NCBI RefSeq assembly: GCF_014654895.1
Contig: NZ_BNBE01000004.1
Span: 682,001 to 746,000, forward strand
Origin: Streptomyces filamentosus
Lineage (GTDB): Bacteria; Actinomycetota; Actinomycetes; Streptomycetales; Streptomycetaceae
Reading direction: 5' to 3'
DNA: 64,000 nt
Shown here: positions 28,496 to 35,937 of the stretch, piece by piece
Numbering within the stretch: position 1 is the stretch's first letter
Layout: every line of letters starts with the position of its first letter
Translations under genes and position numbers: made by a program
The notes under the pieces: model-generated
Told to the model about the DNA's origin: nothing
The model's database searches: none
Seen by the model: the letters and a program-made list of their open reading frames with translations, nothing else

Positions 28496-29902
28496 TCAGG
28501 CGGCCGGGTGGGGGACGGCGGTGCGGCGGGCCAGGAGGACGTACACGAGTGCGGCGACGGGGGCGCCGAGGAGGGTGAGGTCGGCGCCGCCGAGCGGGGC
28601 GACGAGGGGGCCGGTCCAGAGGGCGGAGTCGCAGGTGAGGGCGGAGAAGAGCCCGCCGGCGAGGAGGGCGGCGGCGCCGGCGGGGTGCCAGCCGGCGCGG
28701 TACCAGTAGGCGCCCCCGGGGTCGGTGCGGTGGAGGGCGTCGGAGTCGTAGCGGCAGCGGCGCAGCACCATGTCGGCGAGGAAGACGCCGCCCCAGGGGG
28801 CGAAGACGATGATCAGGAGGGAGAGGAAGGAGAGGAGCGAGGTGGTGAAGTCGGCGAGGAAGAGGGCGCCGAGGGAGCCCGCGGCGGTGACGGCGGCGCT
28901 GACGGCGAGGGCGCGGGCGCGGTTCCAGGGGATGCCGAGGACCTGGAGGTTGAGGCTGGAGGAGTAGAGGGTGATGACGGAGTTGGTGACGGAGCCGCCG
29001 AGGACGAGGGCGAGGAAGACCGGGCGGAACCAGCCGGGCAGCAGGCCCTCGGCGCCGGCGACCGCGTCGGTCATGTCCGTCCGCGTGGCGGCGGCGACGC
29101 CCGCGACGCCGAGGGCCACGGAGGAGAGGAAGCCGCCGAGGGCGCCGCTGACGGTGACGGCCCGCAGGCTGGTGGTGCGGGGCAGGTAGCGGGTGTAGTC
29201 GGCGGGCATCGGCAGGTACGAGAAGGGGCCGGCGAGCATCACGACGAAGGCGAGGCTCCAGCCGGCGGCGCCGGGCCCGGTCGCAGGGGCGGCGGTGTCG
29301 GCGCCCGGCACCAGGAGGACGACGAGGACGCCGAAGCCGGCGGCGAGGACGTACGCCATCCAGCGTTCGGCGAACTGGACGGTGGCGTGGCCCCAGAAGG
29401 AGATCGCGAAGGTCAGGGCGAGGGTGACGGCGAGGGCCAGGGCGCGGGGCGCGGCTCCGCCGGTCCAGCCGAGGGCGGCGAGGAAGGCTTCCAGGGCGAG
29501 GGTGCCGACGACGGTGTTGACGACCGTGTAGCCGATGCTGACGACCCAGTTGAGCGCACCGGCGGGGCGGTTTCCCCGGAGGCCGAAGGCGGCGCGGGAG
29601 AGGACGAGGGTGGCGGTGCCGGTGCGGACGCCGCCGAGGCCCGCGGCGCCGATGGCGAGGAAGGAGAGGCCTCCGAGCACGACGACCGCGGTGGCCTGCC
29701 AGAAGGAGAGGCCGAAGGAGACGGCGAGGGCGCCGTTGATGACGTAGGTGAAGGTGAGGTTCGAGCCGAACCAGACCCAGAAGACGTCCTTGGCGTCGCC
29801 GTGGCGCTCCTCGTCCGGGATGGGGTCGATGCCGTGCTCCTCGACCTGGAAGACCTCGTCCTTGGCGGCGGTCGGCGGTGTCACCGTCTCGTGGTCGAGC
29901 AC
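28496..29902 (-). CDS. NCS1 family purine/pyrimidine/hydantoin permease
   Basis: 468 residues with 12 predicted membrane helices. Nucleobase:cation symporter-1 features: FWVWFGSNLTFTYVINGAL in helix 1 (about 42-60), GPFSYLPMPADYTRYLPRTT, and FAPWGGVFLADMVLRRCRYD. Imports purines, cytosine, allantoin or hydantoin-like compounds. GTG start at 29902, preceded by GGAG at 6 nt. It precedes the amidohydrolase gene, whose product may hydrolyse the imported compound. Two TetR-type operators lie within 50 bp upstream. Confidence 0.92.
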   Translation of the reverse strand: MLDHETVTPPTAAKDEVFQVEEHGIDPIPDEERHGDAKDVFWVWFGSNLTFTYVINGALAVSFGLSFWQATAVVVLGGLSFLAIGAAGLGGVRTGTATLVLSRAAFGLRGNRPAGALNWVVSIGYTVVNTVVGTLALEAFLAALGWTGGAAPRALALAVTLALTFAISFWGHATVQFAERWMAYVLAAGFGVLVVLLVPGADTAAPATGPGAAGWSLAFVVMLAGPFSYLPMPADYTRYLPRTTSLRAVTVSGALGGFLSSVALGVAGVAAATRTDMTDAVAGAEGLLPGWFRPVFLALVLGGSVTNSVITLYSSSLNLQVLGIPWNRARALAVSAAVTAAGSLGALFLADFTTSLLSFLSLLIIVFAPWGGVFLADMVLRRCRYDSDALHRTDPGGAYWYRAGWHPAGAAALLAGGLFSALTCDSALWTGPLVAPLGGADLTLLGAPVAALVYVLLARRTAVPHPAA

Positions 29903-29913
29903 ATCGCACTCCT

Positions 29914-29950
29914 CTTGAATGACGTTCTAACTCCTTGAATGGCATTCAAG
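29914..29950. promoter_or_regulatory. tandem TetR operators
   Basis: CTTGAATGGCATTCAAG (29934-29950) is a perfect 17-bp palindrome. CTTGAATGACGTTCTAA (29914-29930) is a degenerate copy 20 bp away, centre to centre. They overlap the start region of the permease operon and lie upstream of the divergent TetR gene. Confidence 0.8.
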
Positions 29951-30065
29951 ATGAGTGACGGGTTCCGGCCACGTCAAGACCCCGGCCGGAATCCGGTTAA
30001 GGTCGGAGCCGTACGCGGCGCCGCGCAGGGACGGCGCCGGAGCGAGGGAACGGGGTGCGGCGACG

Positions 30066-30671
30066 GTGGCAGGGTCGGCACGGCGGCGCGACGGGCACGT
30101 CACGCAGGAGCGGATGCTGGAGGAGGCCATGGCGGCGATCGCCGAGGACGGCCTCGCCGCCCTCACCATGTCCGCCCTGGCCGAGCGGCTCGGCACCAGC
30201 GGCGGCCACATCCTGTACTACTTCGGCTCCAAGGACCGGCTGCTGCTCGCCGCGCTGCGCTGGAGCGAGTCCGCGCTCGCCGAGGAGCGGCGGGCCCTGC
30301 TCGGACGGCGGACCGCCGCCGAGCGGAAGCTCGACGACTTCCTGCGGCTCTACCTGCCGCGCGGGCCGCGCGATCCGCGCTGGACGCTCTGGATCGAACT
30401 CTGGGCCAGGACCCCGGGCAACCCCGAACTACAGGAGGCCCAGCGGGAGTTGGACGATGACTGGCAGCGGGACCTGGAGGCGCTGCTCACCGCGGGCGCC
30501 GCCCGCGGCCGGTTCGCGCCGCTCGACGCGCCCGCCCGCGCCTCCGAACTCCTCGCCCTCCTCGACGGCTTGAGCACCCGGGTCGTCCTGGGCGAGGGCG
30601 CGGGCCCCGACATCCGCCCGGCCCTGGAGGCGGCCCGGGCGGCGGCGTCCCTGCTCGTCCCCCGCGCCTGA
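30066..30671 (+). CDS. TetR-family transcriptional regulator
   Basis: 201 residues from GTG at 30066. N-terminal HTH: RMLEEAMAAIAEDGLAALTM, then LAERLGTSGGHILYYFGSKD with the recognition helix ending in the family YYFGSKD signature. The helical C-terminal domain would bind a ligand, plausibly a nucleobase-like compound imported by the divergent permease. In-frame starts upstream (29955 onward) would overlap the operators and add basic, non-conserved residues, so they were rejected. Probably represses the permease-amidohydrolase operon and itself. Confidence 0.88.
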   Translation: MAGSARRRDGHVTQERMLEEAMAAIAEDGLAALTMSALAERLGTSGGHILYYFGSKDRLLLAALRWSESALAEERRALLGRRTAAERKLDDFLRLYLPRGPRDPRWTLWIELWARTPGNPELQEAQRELDDDWQRDLEALLTAGAARGRFAPLDAPARASELLALLDGLSTRVVLGEGAGPDIRPALEAARAAASLLVPRA

Positions 30672-30785
30672 CGGACACCGGAGCGGACAGCGGGACCCGA
30701 GCGGACGTCCGGGCCCGCACGACCGGCGGAACCGGACCGTCACCGAACCCGGCCGCCGCCGAACCCGGCCCGCCCGCCGGTCCGT

Positions 30786-30870
30786 TCAGCTCTCGTTCCG
30801 GCTGCCGTTCCGGCTCTCGCCTCAGCTCTCGTCCCGACTGTCGTCACGACTCTCGCCTCAGCTCTCGTCG
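30786..30870. repeat. 36-bp tandem repeat across the stop codon of the flavoprotein gene
   Basis: On the minus strand a 36-nt unit encoding RDES-stop-GESRxxS occurs about 2.4 times, so the last residues and stop of the flavoprotein gene are followed by two further diverged copies (RDES-stop, RNES-stop). Tandem duplication of a gene end. Confidence 0.8.
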
Positions 30871-32312
30871 CGGTACGCCTCCAGGAGGCGGAGCCAGACC
30901 TCGCTGAGCGTGGGGTACGAGGGGACCGCGTGCCACAGGCGGGCGATCGGCACCTCGGCGGTGACGGCGACGGTGGCGGCGTGGAGGAGTTCGCCGACGG
31001 CCGGGCCCACGAAGGTGGCGCCGAGCAGGACCTCGCGGTCGAGGTCCACGACGATCCGGGCCCGGCCCTGGTAGCCGTGGGCGTAGAGGCCCGCGCCGGC
31101 GACCGAGCGCATGTCGACGTCGACCGCGCGGACCCGGTGTCCGGCCCGTTCGGCCTCGGCCAGGCTCAGGCCGACGGCGGCGGCCTCCGGGTCGGAGAAG
31201 ACCACCTGCGGGACGGCGCCGTGGTCGGCGGTGGCCGCGTGTCGGCCCCAGGGCGCGGCGTCCGGGAGCGGGCCGCCGGCCGCGCGGGCGGCGATGGCGG
31301 CGCCCGCGATCCGCGCCTGGTACTTCCCCTGGTGGGTGAGGAGGGCCCGGTGGTTGACGTCCCCGACGGCGTAGAGCCAGTCGGTGCCGGTCACCAGGAG
31401 GCTGTCGTCGACGTCGAACCAGGAGCCGGGTTCCAGGCCCACGGTCTCCAGGCCGATGTCCTCGGTGCGGGGGGCGCGGCCGGTGGCGAAGAGGACCTCG
31501 TCGCCCTCGACGGTCTCGCCGCCCTCCAGGACCACGGTGACGGGGCCGCTGCCCCCGTCGCGCACCACCGCCTCCACGGAGACGCCGGTGAGGACGTCGG
31601 CGCCGCGCGCCCGCAGGGCCCCGGCGACCCGCTCGCCGACGAAGGGCTCCATCCGCGGGAGCAGCCCGTCGCCCCGTACCAGCATCGTCACGTGGGAGCC
31701 GAGGGCGTGCCAGGCCGTGGCCATCTCGACGCCGACGACGCCGCCGCCGACGACGAGCAGGCGGCCGGGCACCCGGTCGGCGCTGGTCGCCTCCCGGCTG
31801 GTCCAGGGGCGGGCGCCGGCGAGGCCGGGCAGCGGCGGCAGGACCGCGCGGCTGCCGGTGCAGACGGCGACCGCGTGCCGGGCGGCCAGGACGTGGCGCT
31901 CGCCCTCGGGGCCGTCGACGACGACCCGGCGGGGTCCCGCCACGCGCCCGTGCCCGCGGTGGACGCGTACGCCGATCGAGTCCAGCCAGTCCACCTGGCC
32001 GTCGTCCTTCCAGTGGCCGACGGTCTCGTCCCGGTGGGCGAAGACGTCCAGGGCGTCCAGCGGGCCGTAGACGGCCTCGCGCAGGCCGGGGACCTTGCGG
32101 GCGTCGGAACGGGCGAGGACCGGGCGGAGCAGCGCCTTGCTCGGCATGCAGGCCCAGTAGGAGCACTCGCCGCCGAGCAGCTCGCTCTCCACGATCGCCG
32201 CGGTCAGGCCGGCCGCCCGCACCCGGTCGACCACGTTCTCCCCGACCGGTCCCGCTCCCAGGACCACCACGTCGTACGTGTCCTCGTGCTCGTTCGCCCT
32301 CGTTCGCGTCAT
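30858..32312 (-). CDS. class I flavin disulfide reductase-like oxidoreductase
   Basis: 484 residues. FAD-binding VVVLGAGPVGENVVDRV (about 15-31), redox-active GGECSYWACMPSKALLRP (CxxxxC), a second Rossmann motif LLVVGGGVVGVEMATAW, FAD contact WLYAVGDVNHRALLTHQ, and a dimerisation domain. At the C terminus the usual catalytic His (HPTLSE in lipoamide dehydrogenase) is Tyr (SYPTLSEVW), a position that is also Tyr in mercuric reductase; there is no C-terminal cysteine pair, so MerA is excluded. Divergent from a SigR-type thioredoxin gene, which hints at a thiol/disulfide role. Confidence 0.85.
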   Translation of the reverse strand: MTRTRANEHEDTYDVVVLGAGPVGENVVDRVRAAGLTAAIVESELLGGECSYWACMPSKALLRPVLARSDARKVPGLREAVYGPLDALDVFAHRDETVGHWKDDGQVDWLDSIGVRVHRGHGRVAGPRRVVVDGPEGERHVLAARHAVAVCTGSRAVLPPLPGLAGARPWTSREATSADRVPGRLLVVGGGVVGVEMATAWHALGSHVTMLVRGDGLLPRMEPFVGERVAGALRARGADVLTGVSVEAVVRDGGSGPVTVVLEGGETVEGDEVLFATGRAPRTEDIGLETVGLEPGSWFDVDDSLLVTGTDWLYAVGDVNHRALLTHQGKYQARIAGAAIAARAAGGPLPDAAPWGRHAATADHGAVPQVVFSDPEAAAVGLSLAEAERAGHRVRAVDVDMRSVAGAGLYAHGYQGRARIVVDLDREVLLGATFVGPAVGELLHAATVAVTAEVPIARLWHAVPSYPTLSEVWLRLLEAYRDES

Positions 32313-32338
32313 GGGGAACAGTCTGCTGGGTAGGGGCC

Positions 32339-32364
32339 GGAATAGCGCGGCCCGACAGACCGTT
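32339..32364 (+). promoter_or_regulatory. SigR-type promoter for thioredoxin
   Basis: GGAAT (32339-32343), 18 bp, GTT (32362-32364): exact SigR consensus. Expected transcription start near 32372, about 53 nt before the thioredoxin ATG. Thioredoxin genes are classical SigR targets in Streptomyces. Confidence 0.8.
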
Positions 32365-32424
32365 GTGCCGGGCGAGTCCCCAGGGGACCGCGAGGGCACC
32401 ACCGGAGACCGGAGAGGCGGAAGC

Positions 32425-32820
32425 ATGAGCACCATCGAGCTCACCAAGGACAACTTCGACGAGGTCGTGAGCGGGAACGACTTCGTCCTGATCGACTTCT
32501 GGGCTTCCTGGTGCGGACCCTGCCGTCAGTTCGGCCCCGTATACGAGGCGGCGTCCGAGCGACACCAGGACCTGGTCTTCGCCAAGGTCGACACCGAGGC
32601 GCAGCAGGAGCTGGCCGCCGCCTTCGAGATCCGCTCGATCCCCACTCTGATGATCGTCCGGGAGAACGTGGCGATCTTCGCGCAGCCGGGCGCGCTGCCC
32701 GAGGCCGCGCTGGAGGACGTCATCGGCCAGGCCCGCAAGCTGGACATGGACGAGGTCCACAAGTCCGTCGCCGCGCAGCAGGCGGGCCAGACGGGACAGG
32801 CGGAGCAGCCGGGCGAGTGA
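32425..32820 (+). CDS. thioredoxin
   Basis: 131 residues; canonical fold with FWASWCGPCRQF (active-site Cys30-Cys33), the conserved cis-Pro in IRSIPTLMIVRE, and a short Gln/Gly-rich C-terminal extension (AAQQAGQTGQAEQPGE). Reduces cytosolic disulfides using electrons from thioredoxin reductase. GGAGAGG precedes the ATG. The gene has a perfect SigR-type promoter and is divergent from the flavin disulfide reductase-like gene; the two may share redox control. Ends before a very strong bidirectional hairpin. Confidence 0.95.
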   Translation: MSTIELTKDNFDEVVSGNDFVLIDFWASWCGPCRQFGPVYEAASERHQDLVFAKVDTEAQQELAAAFEIRSIPTLMIVRENVAIFAQPGALPEAALEDVIGQARKLDMDEVHKSVAAQQAGQTGQAEQPGE

Positions 32821-32852
32821 CCCGGCCACCGGCCGACATGTACGCATGAGCG

Positions 32853-32906
32853 CGTACGCATGAGGGTGAGCCCCCGCTCCGGCGGGGGCTCACCCTCATG
32901 CGTACG
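32853..32906. terminator. 25-bp-arm bidirectional terminator
   Basis: Arms 32853-32877 and 32882-32906 are perfectly complementary over 25 bp with a 4-nt loop (TCCG). Lies between the convergent thioredoxin and thiolase genes. The element TACGCATGAG in the left arm is duplicated just outside it (32841-32850). Confidence 0.92.
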
Positions 32907-32921
32907 GACCCCGGCCCGGCG

Positions 32922-34109
32922 TCAGCGTTCCAGGACCAGGGCCAGGCCCTGACCGACGCCGATGCAGAGGGCGGCGAGGCCGGTGCCGGAGCCGGCGGCG
33001 GCGAGCTGGTGGGCGACCGCGCCGGCGAGGCGGGCGCCGGAGGCGCCGAGCGGGTGGCCGAGGGCGATGGCGCCGCCGCGCGGATTGACGACTCCGGGGT
33101 CGAGTTCCGGCCACTCGGCGAGGCAGCCGAGGGCCTGCGCGGCGAACGCCTCGTTGAGCTCGAAGGACGTCAGGTCGGCGAAGGAGCGGTCGGCCTTCGC
33201 CAGCGCGCGGCGGACCGCCTCGACCGGCCCGAGGCCGAAGAGCTGCGGCTCGATCCCGGTGACGGCGGAGGCGCGGATCCGGGCGAGCGGCTCGCGGCCG
33301 GTCTCGCGCAGTCCGTCCTCGTCGACGAGGAGGAGGGCGGCGGCCCCGTCGTTGAGCGGGGAGGCGTTGCCCGCGGTGACGGTGCCGCCGTCGGGCCTGA
33401 AGGCCGGCTTGAGGCGGCCCAGCGCCTCCAGGGAGGTGTTCTCGCGGACGCACTCGTCCCGGACGAGCTCCGCGCCCGGGTACGGGACGACCTCGCCGTC
33501 GTACAGCCCCTTGGCCCACGCCTCGGCGGCCTTGCGGTGGCTGTCGAGGGCGAAGGCGTCCTGCGCGTCGCGGCCGATGCCGTGGCGGTCGGCGACGAGT
33601 TCGGCGCCCTCGCCGAGGGAGACGGTCCACTCGGCGGGCATCCGCGGGTTGGTCATGCGCCAGCCGAGGGTGGTCGAGTGGAGCTGCTGGTGCCCCGCGG
33701 GGAAGGCCCTCTCCGGCTTCTGGAGCACCCAGGGGGCGCGGGACATGGACTCGACGCCGCCGGCGACGGCCACGGAGGCGTCGCCGAGGGCGATCGCGCG
33801 GGCGGCCTGGATCACGGCCTCCAGGCCGGAGCCGCAGAGCCGGTTCACGGTGACGCCGGGGACGGTGACGGGGAGGCCGGCGAGCAGGACGGCCATCCGG
33901 GCCACGTCGCGGTTGTCCTCGCCCGCGCCGTTGGCGTCGCCGAAGTACACGTCGTCGACGCGGGCCGGGTCGAGGTCGGGGGTGCGGTCGACGAGGGCCC
34001 TGACGACGTGGGCGGCGAGGTCGTCCGGGCGGACGGCGGCGAGGGCGCCGCCGAACTTCCCGATCGGGGTGCGGACGGCGTCGACGATGTAGACGTCGCG
34101 GATGCTCAT
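32922..34109 (-). CDS. acetyl-CoA C-acyltransferase (thiolase)
   Basis: 395 residues. Thiolase: nucleophilic Cys92 in VNRLCGSGLE, NEAFAAQAL, GGAIALGHPLGASGAR with the catalytic His, and the second Cys in ALCIGVGQG. Works in the cytosol on 3-oxoacyl-CoA, giving acetyl-CoA. The sequence pattern (SIRDVYIVDAVRTPIGKFGG, GEDNRDVARMAVLLAGLP) is close to the beta-ketoadipyl-CoA thiolase PcaF group, but no other aromatic-degradation genes are nearby, so a general fatty-acid role is equally possible. ATG at 34109 has GGGAGAG upstream. Confidence 0.93.
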   Translation of the reverse strand: MSIRDVYIVDAVRTPIGKFGGALAAVRPDDLAAHVVRALVDRTPDLDPARVDDVYFGDANGAGEDNRDVARMAVLLAGLPVTVPGVTVNRLCGSGLEAVIQAARAIALGDASVAVAGGVESMSRAPWVLQKPERAFPAGHQQLHSTTLGWRMTNPRMPAEWTVSLGEGAELVADRHGIGRDAQDAFALDSHRKAAEAWAKGLYDGEVVPYPGAELVRDECVRENTSLEALGRLKPAFRPDGGTVTAGNASPLNDGAAALLLVDEDGLRETGREPLARIRASAVTGIEPQLFGLGPVEAVRRALAKADRSFADLTSFELNEAFAAQALGCLAEWPELDPGVVNPRGGAIALGHPLGASGARLAGAVAHQLAAAGSGTGLAALCIGVGQGLALVLER

Positions 34110-34208
34110 CGGATCTCTCCCGGGTGACCGGCGGAACGACTCTGTTCGCCTGGTGAAAGATGTTTCGCGCTGCTGCGCGCGCAGAGTCTGGGCCCGCCGG
34201 TCCGCCGT

Positions 34209-34304
34209 GTCAACGCCTGCCCGGGTCGACACCCGCCCGGGTCAATGCCAGCCCGGGTCAACGCCCACCCGGGTCGACACCCGCCCGGGTCAACGCCCGC
34301 CGGG
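34209..34304. repeat. six tandem 16-bp repeats
   Basis: GTCAACGCCTGCCCGG, GTCGACACCCGCCCGG, GTCAATGCCAGCCCGG, GTCAACGCCCACCCGG, GTCGACACCCGCCCGG and GTCAACGCCCGCCGGG follow each other without gaps, between the thiolase promoter and the 3' end of the small upstream gene. The alternation suggests a 32-bp duplication built on a 16-bp unit. Not coding on either strand. Confidence 0.92.
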
Positions 34305-34310
34305 CGTGGC

Positions 34311-34580
34311 TCACGGCGCGGGGGCGTCGCGGACCAGGGCGACGAGGCCGTAGTCGAGCTCCCGGCCGTCCACGAGGAGGGCCTCCACCGTGAGCGTGGC
34401 GGGGTCGATGTCGGCGGCGACGCCGTGGCCCTCGTAGCGGGGGTACCCGGACTCGCCGTACCGGCCGGTCCGCTCCACGACCGCGGACCGCACCGCGGTG
34501 TCGGCGACCGCGGCCCCGCCCCGGTCCTCGACGTGCGCGGGGACCAGCAGGATCTCGTAACGCTTCGGGTGAGTGCTCAT
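34311..34580 (-). CDS. small conserved-looking hypothetical protein
   Basis: 89 residues: STHPKRYEILLVPAHVEDRG at the start, then GRYGESGYPRYEGHGVAADI and VEALLVDGRELDYGLVALVR. It has acidic-basic balance, good codon bias and a beta-strand-rich look, but I recognise no family and no motif. The ATG at 34580 has no strong ribosome site. Located between LacI (upstream, same strand) and a 16-bp repeat array just after its stop. Function unknown. Confidence 0.65.
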   Translation of the reverse strand: MSTHPKRYEILLVPAHVEDRGGAAVADTAVRSAVVERTGRYGESGYPRYEGHGVAADIDPATLTVEALLVDGRELDYGLVALVRDAPAP

Positions 34581-34716
34581 GCACCGACGCTAAGCGCTGG
34601 GCCGGGCTCCCGCCGCCCGCCGCCGTCCCCGGCGCGGCGGGCGGCGGGCGCGGGCCACGGGCCGACTGAACTCTCGCCGTGGATCGGCCCGAACCTCACC
34701 GCGGGCCCGCTGGAGC

Positions 34717-34765
34717 CGCGGGTGATCCGCCCCGGGTCAGCTGGACTCGCGCCGGATCACCCGCG
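34717..34765. terminator. inverted repeat at the end of the LacI gene
   Basis: CGCGGGTGATCCG (34717-34729) and CGGATCACCCGCG (34753-34765), perfect 13-bp arms with a 23-nt spacer that contains the LacI stop codon. Likely a terminator or 3' stabilising hairpin. Confidence 0.65.
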
Positions 34766-35783
34766 AGTCGAGGAGGGAGCGGCCGCCGACCGGGTCGGCG
34801 GTGCCGTTCACCGCGCCGTCGACGAGGGCGGCCAGCTCGCCGCCGAGGACCATGTCGATGCGCACGGTGCTCAGCCTGGGGCGGAGCAGCCGGCCGAGGA
34901 GCAGGTCGTCGGCGCCGACGACGGCGGTCGCGCCGGGGACGTCCACGCCCGCGTCCTGGAGGGCCCGCATGAGGAGCATGGCGTACTCGTCGTTGTAGCC
35001 GAAGACCGCGTCGAGGCCGAGCTCGGGCCAGCGGGCGGCGAGCTCGCCGGCGGACTCCTCGGTGTACGCGAGGGGCAGGGGCACGACGGTGGCGCCGACC
35101 GCCCCGGCGGCCGTGCGGGCACCTTCCAGGCGCGGCGCGGAGAACATCTCCAGGCCCGGCTCCTCGGGCACGACGACGCCGATCCGGCGGCGGCCGGTGG
35201 CGATCAGGTGCTCGGCGGCGACCCGGCCGACCCGGGGCTGGTCCAGGACGAGGGAGTGGGTGCCCCCGGACGGCCGGGTCCCGACGCTGATCACCGCCTT
35301 GACCCCGGAGCGCTTGAGGATGTCCACGGCCGCCGGGGTGACCTCGACCTCCCCGGTCGACACCACGGCGACGGGCCGCAGCTCGGCCCAGGCGCGGGCG
35401 GCGTCCTCGGGGTCGAGGCCGATGCTGCCGTACTGGACGACCGTGTAGTCGAGGCGGCGCAGGGCCCACTGGAGGTCGTTGAGGAACCGGCTGTAGAGCG
35501 GGCCGACGGGGACGTGGGCGGCGGGCAGGAGCACCATCCGGCTGTGCCCGGCGCGCAGGCTGCGGGCCGCCGCGTGGGGGACGTACCCCAGCTCCTGGGC
35601 CGCCTCGCGGACCCGCTTGCGGGTCGGTTCGCTGATGCGGACGGCCGAGGTGTTGTTCAGGACGTAGCTGACGGTGGCCCGGGAGACGCCCGCGAGGCGC
35701 GCCACGTCGGCGCTGGTCGGTACGGCACGGGCGGGGGTGCGGTCCCGGGTGCCGTCGGCAGGCTGTTCGATCGACTGACTCAT
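34737..35783 (-). CDS. LacI-family transcriptional regulator
   Basis: 348 residues. N-terminal HTH SADVARLAGVSRATVSYVLN (about 24-43) with hinge helix VRISEPTRKRVREAAQELGY, followed by a periplasmic-binding-protein-like ligand domain (VVSTGEVEVTPAAV, LDQPRVGRVAAEHLIATGRR, GYNDEYAMLLMRALQDAGV). Probably senses a sugar or nucleoside. Divergent from an MFS transporter gene, with two tandem operator-like palindromes in the gap, so it likely represses that gene and itself. The in-frame upstream ATG at 35861 would overlap the operators and was not chosen. Confidence 0.9.
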   Translation of the reverse strand: MSQSIEQPADGTRDRTPARAVPTSADVARLAGVSRATVSYVLNNTSAVRISEPTRKRVREAAQELGYVPHAAARSLRAGHSRMVLLPAAHVPVGPLYSRFLNDLQWALRRLDYTVVQYGSIGLDPEDAARAWAELRPVAVVSTGEVEVTPAAVDILKRSGVKAVISVGTRPSGGTHSLVLDQPRVGRVAAEHLIATGRRRIGVVVPEEPGLEMFSAPRLEGARTAAGAVGATVVPLPLAYTEESAGELAARWPELGLDAVFGYNDEYAMLLMRALQDAGVDVPGATAVVGADDLLLGRLLRPRLSTVRIDMVLGGELAALVDGAVNGTADPVGGRSLLDSRVIRRESS

Positions 35784-35855
35784 CGCCTCGGCATCTTTCC
35801 AGAACAATCCGGCCCGAGGTCTGGCGGATGGCCGGATATGGGTGCTACACAATGC

Positions 35856-35880
35856 TGACACGAGTCATTGACACGTGTCA
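35856..35880. promoter_or_regulatory. tandem LacI operators
   Basis: TGACACGAGTCA (35856-35867) and TGACACGTGTCA (35869-35880; perfect palindrome) lie 13 bp apart, head to tail, between the divergent LacI and MFS genes. TTGACA at 35868-35873 is a possible -35 box overlapping the second site, which would explain repression. Confidence 0.75.
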
Positions 35881-35937
35881 CTCACCCGAAACATCCACTT
35901 ACCGCCCCGCACAGGGCGATCTCCCCTGGAGGGCAAC

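Noticed and set aside
26666..29938. Plus-strand open frame of about 1090 codons
   Set aside because: Antisense shadow of the amidohydrolase and NCS1 permease genes; composition artefact.
30858..32312. Mercuric reductase (MerA)
   Set aside because: No N-terminal heavy-metal domain, no C-terminal vicinal cysteines and no mer genes nearby, despite the Tyr at the MerA-like position.
34209..34304. Possible CRISPR or iteron origin
   Set aside because: 16-bp units are directly abutting without spacers, and there is no replication gene nearby.
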